NCBI GenBank assembly: GCA_018398805.1
Contig: JAGFBZ010001158.1
Span: 481,001 to 545,000, forward strand
Length of the DNA stretch: 64,000 bases
Source of the DNA: Hirundichthys speculiger
Taxonomy: Eukaryota; Chordata; Actinopteri; Beloniformes; Exocoetidae
Reading direction: 5' to 3'
Position numbers and translations under genes: made by a program. The notes under the pieces are model-generated. The model made no database searches, was not told the origin of the DNA, and saw nothing but the letters and a program-made list of their open reading frames with translations. Below are positions 1 through 11,577 of the stretch, one piece after another. Numbering within the stretch: position 1 is the first letter of the stretch; every line of letters starts with the position of its first letter.

Positions 1-2862
1 AAAATTGATGCTAATAAAACTGTTAGTTCTCCTTTTTCCCCAAATTAGAATCGATAAGAGAATCAATAAAGAATCGAATTGTTAAACAGTATCGATAATG
101 GAATAATGGAAAGAAAGATACAACAGACGGATACTCAGGACTGCTGAGCATCTCCAGTATTGCGGCTTAAGGAAAAAAACCAACAAGCAAAAAACAGCAA
201 CGGTTGGATTTGACGTGCATGAGAGCTTAGTCTCACATCAGATGAAGTGAACAAGCCAGCACTTGTCTCAGACGTCCTTTTGGCAGCGACCCTTGAACTG
301 TATGATTCCTCTCCCAATCTGAGGACGCTGAGGTGACGCCTGTTGTTCCAGCTGTGAACTGGTCTCCTCAGCTCCAGACGTATTTGGACTGTTGTTAAGG
401 AGACGACGGGATGCTCCACAGACGAGTTGCTGCCATCAACTTCTAAACCAGACACAACTTTGTGACTTATTCATGGATATTCAACAACTTCTGAGCGTTC
501 ACGGCTGCTTTTACTTGTGTCATTGTGCAGCTTGTTACGCTGATCGTATGCAGTACAAGAGAGACGTTAAAAGGTTTTATGCTCCGTTTTATCGTTTTCA
601 GCTCGTTGCTTTGGAAGATTTACTGAATCACGACCATTTTCAGTCCAACAAGTGCCCGTCCAGGAGTGATTTCTGTGCGGTATAAAACTCAAGCATTGTA
701 AAAACACTGGGGGGAAAAAAATAAATGCTCCAGAGCTCTTAGATGTTGTGGGAAAATTGTCTGGGCGAGCTTGAGTGACATGAAATATGAGCCCGGTTCC
801 CCTGTGAGTGGAAGAAACAAGAAAACCCAGACGGTAAAATTACTTCGAGAAATAAAGTGGAAACTGAACAGGAAGTAGCTCCGGCGTCGCAGCTGCAGGA
901 TTCTTCACATCAGTTCAGAGTCTCGGTGTGTGAAGAGAACAAAAAAGGACCTTTTCTTCAATTAATCAGCACTTTTCCTCCTAATAGCATCATCTGTATT
1001 TATTAAACCGGCCAGGACACTTGAAATATGTCTGCTGTGATTATCTGGGCAATTAATCTCATCTTAACTGTGACAACTGGGAGGTTACTTTTCATGCAAA
1101 AAAAGAACAAGTTATTCAAAGTCTGTGTTGCTCAGTGTCCAAGGACTTCATTTTAAAGAACATAAATCTTCCCAAACGTGTCAAACAACTGATTTACAAG
1201 AAGATGTGTGAAGATGAAGTACAAGACACGTTGAATCGGTCTAAAGAGGACGATTTGGGTTTCAAATACGTCACAGAAATGGAGCATCTTCTGAAGAAAC
1301 GAGGTTGAGAAGCCAGGATGAAGCTGATCAGCTGACAGCCTCATGCAGAGCAGGAAACTCAAGCGTTCGCTGCTCACAGTCCCAACTTCCTCCTTTTATT
1401 TCCTCTGATGTGGAAAAAGAGAAAGCTGGCGTTGGAGATGATTTGGTGCAGAGTGAGTGTGCACATGTGTGTTTGCAGGTTTTCTGAAGGACTCGTGGAG
1501 TTGTTATGAGAGAATTGAGGGAATGAGAATTGTTATCGGGTTATGAGAAAGAGATGACGTGAAGCAGAGCGGCTGATGGAGGCGAGACACTCGCAGAGAC
1601 GAGTGCAGCCTTGAGCCGAGCCAAATAAATGAGGAGCTGCTGGTCTGCTCCCAGAGCGATCCCTGAGGCCAGCTACGCTTTCTGACTTATTTATGACAAA
1701 CCGGATCTCCACCTCTGCCTCCACGCTCCGACCTCTGCTGGAGCTTCGATTTAAAACTCTGGATGTTTCTAGTAGCTGTCAAATAAAAGTCCAGATCCAG
1801 TTATATGTTTTTGGGTGAAACACCAGAATAACACAGACATATGGCACTTTTCAAACAAAGTTACTAATTTTTATTGACTGACTGGTTTTTCAAATTAAAA
1901 GCTTCTTGAGAAGTTGAGGATTAAAGTTTGAAAAAATGCGTGACAGCTAGCACCCGCTCTTTTAAATGAATGTTTGATCATGTAAATGTCGCGGAGTGAC
2001 CATTTTCTGTGTTCTTGCAAACTTCATCATTTTTCTGTGGCTGTAATTTGTTGTATTGTCTGATGTTCACCTCTTGGGGCTCTGTGTGGAGGAAATACTT
2101 CAGGTACACTGTGCAAAATGGGGTCAGCTGAGAAACTGTTCAGCTCTCTGAGTTCCACCATGATGACCAGTTTTAAAATATAGCCATATATACTTCTCAA
2201 TTAGCTTTAAAACACAAGATGTTTATTCCTTATTGTGGTTATTTATTACCTGAATTGTTACTTACTGAATCAGACATTTACAACTCTGTCCAACAATTCT
2301 CACATACTCATACTCTCATACAGAGAAAAATAAACAGACTCAAAAGTTGTTACATCTGCACTGCAACTGACTATGTAACTAATATTTTTTTAAAAGACAC
2401 AATTTTAATTATCTCAAACTACACATTTTGTCTAAACGTTGCATTTATAATGCATTGTATGATTCTGATTTTTTTTTTTTTTAAGTGAAAATGTGGAAAA
2501 AATGTGGAAAGTCATGACGTTCCCACGTACCACCAGAGAGCGCTCACGTACCACCGGTGGTACACGTACCACAGTTTGTGCACCACTGGGTTTGCAACTT
2601 CACCTTCAGCCTTCTCAGCCCTCAGTGAATATCATCCTCACACGTCCCTGACATGGATTCCCCAATTACAGAGATATTAGAAAGAAGCCTGTTTCTTCTT
2701 TTATGTTATCGTTAACTACACAAGCTTGATGCAAACTTCTAGCAAGCGGGAGCTGATTTTCACCGGAGCTTTGGCTAGCTCTGACAGTGTTCAACGCAAG
2801 CTGCAGCAAATGGCAGTAACTTTGTCATACCGCAAAATATGAAAATGATCCACTGGTAAATG
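1..2862. other. intron sequence without a recognised gene
   Basis: Lies in the long gria4 intron downstream of the pore-loop exon. Bases 1-110 have imperfect atcgataa-type repeats like the ends of fish hAT elements, cut by the window edge. The short open frames (for example on the minus strand at 135-455) match nothing I recognise. I see no exon with gria4 similarity here. Confidence 0.5.
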
Positions 2863-2870
2863 CAGGTAGC

Positions 2871-4075
2871 CAGTGTTGGGCAAGTTCACTTTCTACACGA
2901 ACTAGTTAAGTTCATAGTTCATAGAAATTAAAATGAACTAGTTCAGTTCACCATTTCAAAAAATGAACCAATTAGTTCACTTTTAGTTCATTTTTTTTAA
3001 ATTATTTTTTAATGTTGCTACAAGCAATTATTTGTTAAAATGATTGTCACTGCCCATATACTACACCACCACAAACGGCAATTATTTTATCCATTTTATC
3101 TGCTGAAAACTAATGGTCCAATTCAGAATCCTTAACCAACCAGGGTTCACATTAGCATTGAAGGAAGCCCACGTAAAACTGTAATTTCCGTTTCAGTTTC
3201 TCTCTACAGCAGCCATTCCCAAACTTCAGAATACCAAGGCTCAATTTAAAATGTGAAAAACCTCTGCAGCCCACCCAAACCTTTAATCACAACTGTGATC
3301 AACATACAGGACAAGGAACCATGATCCGATATTAATGTAAGGGGTCAACAATTAAGGTGACACTTGTTATATTAGGTTAAGATGACAGTAGAATAACACT
3401 TAACCGGTTTGTTTTATTACTTCTTAATGTTTTTTTTAATAATGTCATGTATATTGTACAGTAATTAAAACATATTTTAAAAAGATCGAGGATTTAAAAC
3501 ATATTTGTTTAATTTTAATGACCTCTCACGGCCCACCTGCAGTCCCACGACGACCCACCAGGGGGCCGCGGCCCACACTTTGGGAATCACTGCTCTACAG
3601 TATATTAAAAATATGAGGAAAAACTTGCTGCCAAATGGTCTTTATTATAAGACAAAAACAGGTCCTTAAGGTACAAATGTTTTTTTTTCCCTCCATTTCA
3701 AAATTTCAATCCCCCTGGCAGTCGGGTTGCTCCTCCAGCTCTGGGTAACTGCAGCTTTCATCTTCCTTCATGACCTTTTTAAACATTTGATGACGTAATT
3801 GACAGCAGCGACAGCCCGTGTTGCCATGTTTGATTGGTTTCCTCAGATACATATCAGGCTCGTTTGTGGTGGATTTTAAATGGGGTTCTCTGGAAACCTG
3901 GAACGGTTTTGACCGTGTGTGAACTTTGAAAGAGCGTCGTTTACAACTGTCCAAATGAACTCGTTCACGCTCCACGCTGGTGAAGGAGAAAGTGAACGCG
4001 TTCAGTTCACGTTCGCACAAAATATGAACTAGTTCGTGAACTTTCGTTCAATGAACGCGTTCAGGTACAACACTG
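2871..4075. mobile_element. hAT-type non-autonomous DNA transposon
   Basis: About 1.2 kb between inverted ends cagtgttgggcaagttca and ...gtacaacactg, with many copies of gaactagttc-like motifs near both ends. It is flanked by an 8-bp duplication caggtagc (2863-2870) / caggtagg (4076-4083), which indicates the hAT superfamily. A second hAT element (3210-3592) has inserted inside it. No intact transposase is seen; a 104-codon minus-strand frame (3706-4020) is not recognised. Confidence 0.8.
3210..3592. mobile_element. hAT MITE nested in the 2871-4075 element
   Basis: 383 bp, starting cagccattcccaaactt and ending aaagtgtgggcc-like reversed (actttgggaatcactg). It has a perfect 8-bp target duplication ctctacag at 3202-3209 and 3593-3600. 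Related truncated copies lie at about 28786-29083 and 56232-56357. Confidence 0.85.
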
Positions 4076-4083
4076 CAGGTAGG

Positions 4084-5528
4084 AAATCTGAACGTACGCT
4101 CGTCTGCCTCGTCCCCGGCGTGGACAGCACTAGGTCCTGCTACTAGTCCCGTTTAGCAATGTAACCTCTGAGTACACATGAACGAAGAATGTTCGTATGA
4201 CTGGAATCATGGAACAATCTGACCTGATTGGTTCTGGACAGGATTTACTGACCGTCCAAGTGTCATTTAAAAGGCTGATTTCTGAAGTGCTCAGTTTGCT
4301 TATTAGGTCAATTATATGATGATTAAAAAAAAAAAAAAAATCTCCCGACTCCGACACCCCCCCCACAAAAAAGAAAACTCCTCTAATCAACACGATTCAC
4401 GTAGGTCACCCTTTTTGACTTTAAAACGGCGAATTTCGCCGAAAGGTGAGGGATTTTTATGTCTGTAAAAAACTTTTAAAAGGGGAAAACTTCATTATTG
4501 AGAAAATAAAAACATTCTCTTCAGAATAACAAACTTAACGTCACGGTGATCCTTCTTGGTACTAACATCTGCCCTCTTTCAAAAGATTTTTCACTTTGTT
4601 TCTTCAGAAGTCCTTAAAGAAGAATATATACAGTCAAAAGCAGAGTCTTGTGTTCTTTGAAATCTTTTGAAAGGGATCATATCAGAAGGATTTTCTTTCT
4701 ACATCAGAAATCTAACCACTCTGATACCTGTCAGGCTTGACAGAAGCCTATTTTAGTCGTATCATGAGTGGATTTTGCACTCAGGGATCAGATGTGTCAG
4801 AAGGAAAACCATTAAGAGCGAAGACACTGAGCAAGGTGTCGTTTTTAGTTTTTAACTGTGACAGTCTAGTGACTGACAGTAATCCAGCCAGAAATCACTA
4901 CATTTATTGAAAGAAACTCAAGTATAGACACAACAGGCAGTAACCCAACGGTGAATAACTTTAGGGAGCATCTACAACTCAAGCCTTTTACAAGTATCCC
5001 AAATATGCTATTTCTTCTCCAGATACTGACATGTGTAAGTTGCTGTGTTCCCTTTGGACAAAATGCTGTAAAAGGTGAATGTTGTACCCATCAGCAACAT
5101 CAAAGTTGGTTAAGTTTGGATAATTACATCACCAGATACGGCCACACAAATTTAATTGGCACAACATTTCAAAAACAATTTGAAGAAAGAAAAAATAGTT
5201 CAGCAGAATTAAATTTTGTTAGAGTGGTTTCAATTCTGTCTCAGATTTTGTGGAAACGGAATGAACGGCTGCAGACCAGTTCAGTTTAATGTCACCATTG
5301 GTTTTTTCAAAATTTTAATGACAGAACAGAAAGCGGACGGTAATGGTTGGGTTGGATCCGCCGAGAATCTGATGAAAAATGAAGCTGTACCACCCGAGGC
5401 TTCTGATTTAAGAGCTAAAATCTAAAACTGTTTATAACAGCACCCCCTGGTGGCTGATCTGTTTCATATTTGGTTCACGGCCTCCATGTGCCCGTATGAA
5501 TGAGCTCATCAAGTTTCATTAAGCTCTG
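4084..5528. other. intron sequence, nothing recognised
   Basis: A poly-A run at about 4325-4340 and several short frames with no recognisable product. From about 5437 the sequence resembles a common fish repeat with a caccccctggtgg motif. Confidence 0.4.
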
Positions 5529-5639
5529 CCATTTTCACTGCAGATATTGACCGCTGAAATTTGATTGACCGCTGTCTACCTTAAAGGACGAATCATTTGG
5601 CACCTCAGGATATTATGTCAAATAAGTCCAAATATAATA
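5529..5639 (+). repeat. 111-bp direct repeat, outer copy
   Basis: Bases 5529-5639, just left of MITE copy A, are about 90% identical by eye to 5875-5985 inside that element. Shared landmarks include agatattgacc, ctgtctaccttaaagga and ggatattatgtcaa. Confidence 0.8.
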
Positions 5640-6464
5640 CAGTGGTACCTCTACTTACTAACGTCTCTACATACGAAATTTTCAGGTTACGAAACGCCTC
5701 AACGGGAAAATATTGCCTCTTGTTACGAAAGAAATTTCAGGATACGAAAGACAAAAATACAGTACGTCATGCTACTTGCAGCTCCAAGAGTTTACTGAAC
5801 GTAAACATACTTGTAGCTGCTCTGCCATTGGCTATCGCTTAGCATCTTCCTGGCATCCCATTGGCTAGGAGGACCCATTTTCAGTCCAGATATTGACCAC
5901 TGAAATTTGATTGGCCGCTGTCTACCTTAAAGGACAAATCATTTGGCATGTCGGGATATTATGTCAATTAAATCCAAATATATTATTATTTATATGAGCG
6001 TAACCCAGCAACCCAGGTAAACAAACAATTTTTACCTCCGTCAAGGAGGTTATGTTTTTGCTGGCGTTTATCTGTCTGTTTGTGTTCAAGATAACTCAAA
6101 AAGTTACTGATGGATTTTGATGAAATTTTCAGGAGTTGTCGGAAATGTGAAAAGGAAGAACTGATTTCATTCTGGGTCACTCAGGAAGAAATCCTGGATT
6201 CTGGATCACTTTCAAATTTTCGATAATTGTTGTGCTTGGCGGAGGTCTGCGCTCTCCGAGTGCTTTTCTAGTTCTAACATGTATTTCTTACAGGTTTTTA
6301 TGTCATTTCATGTATTGTGTATAATTAATAAAAAATTTATGTTCGAATTTTGGGGAGCTTGGAACGGATTAGGACATTTACATGGAAAACGCGTCTACTT
6401 AAGAAATTTTCAGGTTACGAACTACTTCCAAAACCGATTGATTTCGTAAGTAAAGGTACCACTG
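5640..6464 (-). mobile_element. TA-flanked composite MITE, copy A
   Basis: 825 bp between inverted ends cagtggtacctctactta and ...ggtaccactg, flanked by TA on both sides (5638-5639, 6465-6466). This fits the Tc1/mariner group, which targets TA. It lies in reverse orientation to copy B (9263-10021). Its middle holds a smaller repeat also found alone at 27176-27590. It differs from copy B by an extra segment of about 110 bp at 5875-5985 that resembles its own left flank. Confidence 0.85.
5875..5985 (+). repeat. 111-bp direct repeat, copy inside MITE A
   Basis: Partner of 5529-5639. It replaces about a dozen bases present in MITE copies B and C between the motifs cattggctaggagg and gcgtaacccagc. 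Confidence 0.8.
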
Positions 6465-6466
6465 TA

Positions 6467-7159
6467 ATAGCAAATTTTTCATCTTTACTTTGGAATTCTT
6501 GAAAATTTAAAACGCTGCCAACAAAAGGCGTGGACATGTTATATAAATCAAGTTTGACGATATCTGGACATTGTTGTGAAAATGTAACAGCCAAATTAAA
6601 AATATGCTGAAGTAAATTTTTAATCACCATTTTTATAGATAGTATAGACCAAGTTTTTGTGCGATTTGGATAAACTATCAAGAAAGAGTGGCTTTTACGT
6701 TCACCTTTTCTTTTTTTTTAATTGTGGGAAATTTGTAAAGGTGGAAGTTGGTGGGGAAATGAGCGTTTTTAGAAAGAACAAGACGTGGGGAATGGAAAGA
6801 GATACGTTGTTCAACAAGCAGACAGCCACGCAGCTGTCATGTGATCTTGAAACCTTCGAGTAAATGCTGGATTCGCTCGTGAATCCAGCTGAGCAGGCAG
6901 CGCTTGCAGGCGCTCTGCTCTGAAATGCTACTGGTAGGACTTGAGATCGCGCCGTCAATGCGAGCAAAACCACGTTGAAGCAGGACCGCGGCTGTTCTGC
7001 GTGCTGCGAGACTTTGGCTCTATCCCCCCGCTCACATTTGTGATCAGCGTCCACAGACTACGAACGGGGTCCATCCCAGCGTTTACCTCCACCTGTGTGT
7101 GTAGGTGTGTTCAGAGTGCCGGCTGGCGTGGTGACCGGTGATCTAGTCCTCTAACCATC
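6467..7159. other. intron sequence, nothing recognised
   Basis: No exon-like or transposon-end signal was recognised. Short frames on both strands match nothing I know. Confidence 0.4.
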
Positions 7160-7560
7160 TCACCTCAGTGCTGCTTCCTGCATCTGTTTATACAGTCATT
7201 TTATTCAGTCATCTGTGTGCTCTCCTCTCTCTGTCCTCCATCCTCTCTCTGTCCTGTCTCTCCTCTTTTTCTTTCTTTACCTGGCTGGTCTTCATCAGGA
7301 AGGTCCCCCCATATGATCCAGGTCCTGCTCAAGGTTTCTTCCTCTTAAAGTTTTTTCTTGCCACTGTTTGGCTTAAAGGTTTTTTTTTCCCACTGTGGGA
7401 GTTTTTTTTACCTGCCATTATCCTTGATTTGGATTTAATATTATAATTTTAGTTAATGATATTTGCTCGGGGGTCATGATCTGGGTCTCTGTAAAGCGCC
7501 TACAAACAATTGACATTGTACCAGATGCTATACAAACAAAATAAAATAGAATTGAATTGA
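7160..7560 (+). mobile_element. LINE 3' tail
   Basis: Matches a tail seen on many fish non-LTR retrotransposons: cagtgctgcttcctgcatc, the ccccatatgatccaggtcct segment, then ctgtaaagcgcctacaaa and a terminal aaaatagaattgaattga. No reverse transcriptase is present, so this is a strongly 5'-truncated copy. A second copy is at about 55985-56220. Around 7216-7262 it holds two ctctctgtcctccatc-type units, the same unit that forms the minisatellites at 31150 and 38926. Confidence 0.75.
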
Positions 7561-9262
7561 TGTCACGTGTTGCCGAACTGTATTGTGGGTACTGCGCGTT
7601 GTCTTGGCAGCGTAGCTTCTGTCAAAAGTTGGAGAATTTTCAACTCTTAATGCTTCAACACAACCGTCAGCCAATCAAAGTGCGACCCCACAACTAGAGC
7701 CAGCCAATGAAACCGTACCGTTTCAGGGAGAAATTTGATGGGCTGTTTCTTGTACGACGAAGGCACGTCAGAAGTGTTGTGTGAGCAGTCAGGGTCCAAA
7801 CAACAGAAATGTTCTCGAGGAAATGTTTAAACGGCAGCTGGATGAGTTTGTTTTTGACTAAAACAACCTCATCTGCTCTGGCTCTGGCAACCATCAGAGT
7901 GGAGGACACTAAATTGCTGCTTGCCTTTGAAGCTGTGGGCCATTATTGTACGAAGATGCAACGAGAGCTGGTAGCATCTCCACGCAGAGCGACAGATCGA
8001 GCCAGTGTGAAGAGGCACAGCTACAGAACAACTGAGCTAATTGGCCTCGCGTTAATGGAACACTGGGACTATAGCAGACGAAGCACTTCAAAGTCATTTT
8101 ACTCTTCAAATGCAGCGTCACTGGCACAAATTTACAACTCAAACTAAAAGTTCAGGAGCCGGGGGGAAATTAGGCATCAACGTGTGAACAACCAGAGCCA
8201 GTCATCTCTAATCAAGGCGATGACAGCTGATGACGGCGCGACTCCGCAGAGGAGACAAAGATAATCCATGTGTGGCAGAAGTGACTGAAAACACCTGGAT
8301 CAGCCGTGACCAGTCACACCTGAGCGGACAGGCAGGTGGCAGCCTTCACATCCCTGTTGACGTTGGCGATTTGTGTCGTCTCAGGAGGAAATGCCAGAAT
8401 AACTTCAGATCCATTCATCTGGGATACGCAGTCAATTAACGGGACTATCGTGCCACTGTTGCTTTAAGCTTCCCTTCTTCTCTTGTTTCCACGGAGACAT
8501 TACCATTGGAGACCGGGATATTAATCACTGAATTAATTATTGTGGGCCGCCTTGAGGGAGCAGAAGGGGGGTATCAGCCCTTATTAAGAGACGGAGAGAA
8601 TGAAAAGGAGACGAATACTTCCTGGGCTATTTCAAGCTCTGCCTTTCTTGTCGGATTGAGTCGTGAAATTAGTTATAACGGTCTATGTGAAGAGAGAGGG
8701 AGACAGGGAAAAAAAACACAAATACGGTCACGTAGAAGGTTAGTAGCCCGTATTTTAATCCCTTCCTCAATCAGAGCGGGTCTTAGTAGTAGACAAATAG
8801 ATCCTCAGGCAAACGACACACTTTTTTTTCCTGTACAGCTTGTTATTTGACAAAACTGAAGGTAAAAAGAGAAAAATCATGATGGTGCTGATTGTTTGTT
8901 GAATTGTTTTGTCTGATGTCTTTTTAACCAACTGTTGCCATTTTTGGCCAGGTCGCTCTTGAAAAAGAGATTTTAATCTCAATGAGACTCTTACCCATTT
9001 AAATAAAGGATATAAATTAATAAATAAAATAGAGCTTGTAGATCCACCTTTGGTATCTTTTTTTAAAAATCAAAACCAACATTTACAACCTATAACTGAT
9101 GTAATTTTGTCCATGTCAGTTATTTCTATCATCTTTATTCTTGTAGATATTCTGTTAATGAACAAACACTGTATAGTTCATCTGCGTGTTTCCGTTCACT
9201 TATTTTAAAATCAAAGATGCGTTTTATTAAAACTAAAATCCCAGTTTTAGCAGTTGAGAATA
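7561..9262. other. intron sequence with an unclassified dispersed repeat
   Basis: Bases 7572-7735 resemble 20569-20700 (shared: ctgcgcgttg / ctgtgcgttg, gattttcaac, gcttcaac, gtcagcca, gccaatgaaa), so an unclassified repeat is present twice. The rest, to 9262, holds nothing I recognise. Confidence 0.45.
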
Positions 9263-10021
9263 CAGTGGTACCTCTACTTACGAAATTAATTGGTTCTGGA
9301 AGTAGTTTCGTAACCTGAAACTTTCTTAAGGAGATGCATTTTCCATGTGAATGCCCTAATCCGTTCCAAGACTCCCAAAATTCGAACATAATTTTTTTAT
9401 AAATTATAAATAATACATGAAATGACATAAAAACCTGTAAGAAACTAGAACTAGAAAAGCATTCAAAGAGCGCAGACCTCCACCAAGCGCAACAATTATC
9501 GAAAATTTGAAAGTGATCCAGAATCCAGGATTTCTTCTGGATCACACCCAAAATGAAATCAGTTCTTCCTTTTCACATTTCTGACAACTCCTGAAAATTT
9601 CATCAAAATCCATCCATAATCTTTTGAGTTATCTTGAACACAGACAGACAAACAAACAGACAGATAAACGCCAGCAAAAACATAACCTCCTTGGCGGAGG
9701 TAAAAATTGTTTGTTTACCTGGGTTGCTGGGTTACGCCCATACAGACAAGGGGCCCTCCTAGCCAATGGGATGCCAGGAAGATGCTAAGCGATAGCCAAT
9801 GGCAGAGCAGCTCAGATGCACCGCCTTCAAACCGAAATACTGAGCCGACAGCTATGTTTACATTCGGTAAACTCTTGGAGCTGTGAGTAGCAGCGCTACT
9901 GTATTTTTGCCTTTTGTATCCTGAAATTTCTTTCATAACAAGAGGCAATATTTTCCCGTTGAGGCGTTTCGTAACCTGAAAATTTTGTATGCAGAGGCGT
10001 TCGTAAGAAGAGGTACCACTG
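9263..10021 (+). mobile_element. TA-flanked composite MITE, copy B
   Basis: 759 bp with inverted ends cagtggtacctctacttacg and ...agaggtaccactg and TA duplications at 9261-9262 and 10022-10023. It looks like the most complete of the three copies. The internal repeat (about 9467-9702) runs from gagcgcagacctcc to ccttggcggaggt. No coding capacity is recognised. Confidence 0.87.
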
Positions 10022-10160
10022 TATTTGCATCAAAAACCCTGTCAGTGATTTAAACAACTCTGCATGGGACGACCTCTTTAAAAAGAGAAGTCTCGCTAAA
10101 CACCAACCTTTGCCTGTTGAGCCAGTTTGTTCTGAACATCAGTCAATATGTGCTTTTCAT

Positions 10161-11025
10161 TAGGGCTGTCCCGATGCTATATTTTCACTTCCGATACAAT
10201 ACCGATATTTCAGCCTTGAATATCGGCCGACACCGATATTAATCCGATATCAACATGCTACAGATGAAACATACTTGTATTATTTATTCCGTAGTGTTAA
10301 ATAACGCAGCATTAAGTGATATTACACAAACAGAGAATAATAGTCAACAACAGTAGTATCAGAGAACATACAATTTATTATTAACAATTTAAAAAACTGC
10401 CATATGTCGGTAGTGAAGCTAAGAGTGTTTGCTTTCTCCACATATGCGGCAATAAGTTCTTTGTGCATCTGAGGTATAGTTTTGTCGACAGTGTAGTGGC
10501 GGCTAGAGATAACATAGCATGGCTCAAGGTGCTCAAATAAGCGTTTAAACCCGACATTTCTCACCACCGTTATTGCTGATGCCTTTGTGCATTTGTTTAT
10601 GGTTCTTTTTCAAATGTATGATGAGGGTAGTCGTATTAAACTTCCCTGGTTCTGCGCCAACACGGGAAACTTGTGCACGGCAAACTTTGCACTCAGCGAC
10701 AGCATCTTTGTTGGTCTTTAGGGTAAGGTGCTGCCACGCAGGCGACATCATTTCTTCCTATGGCACATACGCTGTTACTGTTGTGGTCACGTTAGCGCTA
10801 CATGCTGGAGCCGAGCACTCTTCTTTGGCGAGCGCACCAGGTGTTTTACTGCCACCTACTGCTGTGTTGGAGTATGAACCACAGTCACAGGACAGAAGCA
10901 CCAGAGCAGAATGGACTGCTTTTATTGGAGTGTTAATATCGGAGACGTCCGATATAATCCGATATTCTTTTTTTGACTGATATCAGACCAATATCCGATA
11001 TCAATATCGGATCAGGACAGCCCTA
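10161..11025 (-). mobile_element. hAT element with BED-finger transposase remnant
   Basis: 865 bp between tagggctgtcccgatgc and its inverted match ...ggacagcccta, with 8-bp flanks cttttcat (10153-10160) / cttttcag (11026-11033). The subterminal parts are rich in gatatcgg motifs. The interior carries a broken hAT transposase on the minus strand, described separately. Its length is well below the 2.5-4 kb of autonomous hAT elements, so it is internally deleted. Confidence 0.88.
10322..10751 (-). pseudogene. hAT transposase N-terminal remnant (BED zinc finger)
   Basis: Two minus-strand frames join into the start of a ZBED-like transposase. 10751-10545 reads AWQHLTLKTNKDAVAECKVC, then the CxxC...H(x)nH pattern of a BED finger (CKVC ... 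HLKKNH). 10567-10322 continues with GFKRLFEHLEP and TLSFTTDIW, the start of the core domain. A frame change near 10560 separates the two, and the catalytic core and dimerisation region are missing. It cannot make a working transposase. Confidence 0.78.
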
Positions 11026-11102
11026 CTTTTCAGTGTCTGATTAAGATTAGTAAAAATGGCAAATAATCAACTGGCCAGCCAAAAATGTTTGATGATTTAG
11101 TG

Positions 11103-11569
11103 CAGTGGTCCCCAACCCCCGAGCCGTGGATCAATCGGTACCGAGCCGCGCAAGAAAAAAATAGCTATTTAAGTTTTTATTTATCATATGAGTCTGAACG
11201 AGCTTTTATTTTGAAAAATTTTTTATTTTGAAAAAATGACCGGATTCTCTCAGTAAACGGTTACATCTTGGTTACTTGAGCGCCAAAATTTAACCCAGCT
11301 AGCAAAATGAATAAGGAACAGACGTCTTTTGAAAGTTTCCTTGTGAAGGGGAAAATGCACAGTAAAGAAAAAAGAAAGAAATCTTTTAACAGACAATACC
11401 AGGAGTACTTGAAATATGGATTTATCATGATAGGTGATTCCCAGCCCAGAGTTTTTTTTTATTAATTTATTTAATGGGTACAGTGGATGTTACCTGAGAC
11501 TTTGATGTTATACCCATGTTATATTATTGTTAATGTAACGAGTAACGACAAAAAGGTTGAGGACCACTG
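11103..11569 (+). mobile_element. hAT element, ZBED5-like type
   Basis: 467 bp from cagtggtccccaaccccc to ...ggttgaggaccactg, with a perfect 8-bp duplication atttagtg (11095-11102 and 11570-11577). The left end continues with gagccgtggatcaatcggta, seen in vertebrate hAT elements of the ZBED5/Charlie kind. It holds only a short transposase start. Confidence 0.88.
11307..11465 (+). pseudogene. hAT transposase N-terminal stub
   Basis: 52 codons from ATG at 11307 to TAA at 11463-11465, opening MNKEQTSFESFLVKGK and continuing RQYQEYLKYGFI. The RQY.EYLKYGF motif resembles the start of ZBED5/SCAND3-like hAT transposases, ahead of the first zinc finger. The rest of the transposase is deleted. Confidence 0.6.
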
Positions 11570-11577
11570 ATTTAGTG

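Noticed and set aside
6941..7141. Plus-strand 66-codon frame and the opposing 6701-7054 frame
   Set aside because: No recognisable domain, splice context or similarity; chance frames in intron sequence.
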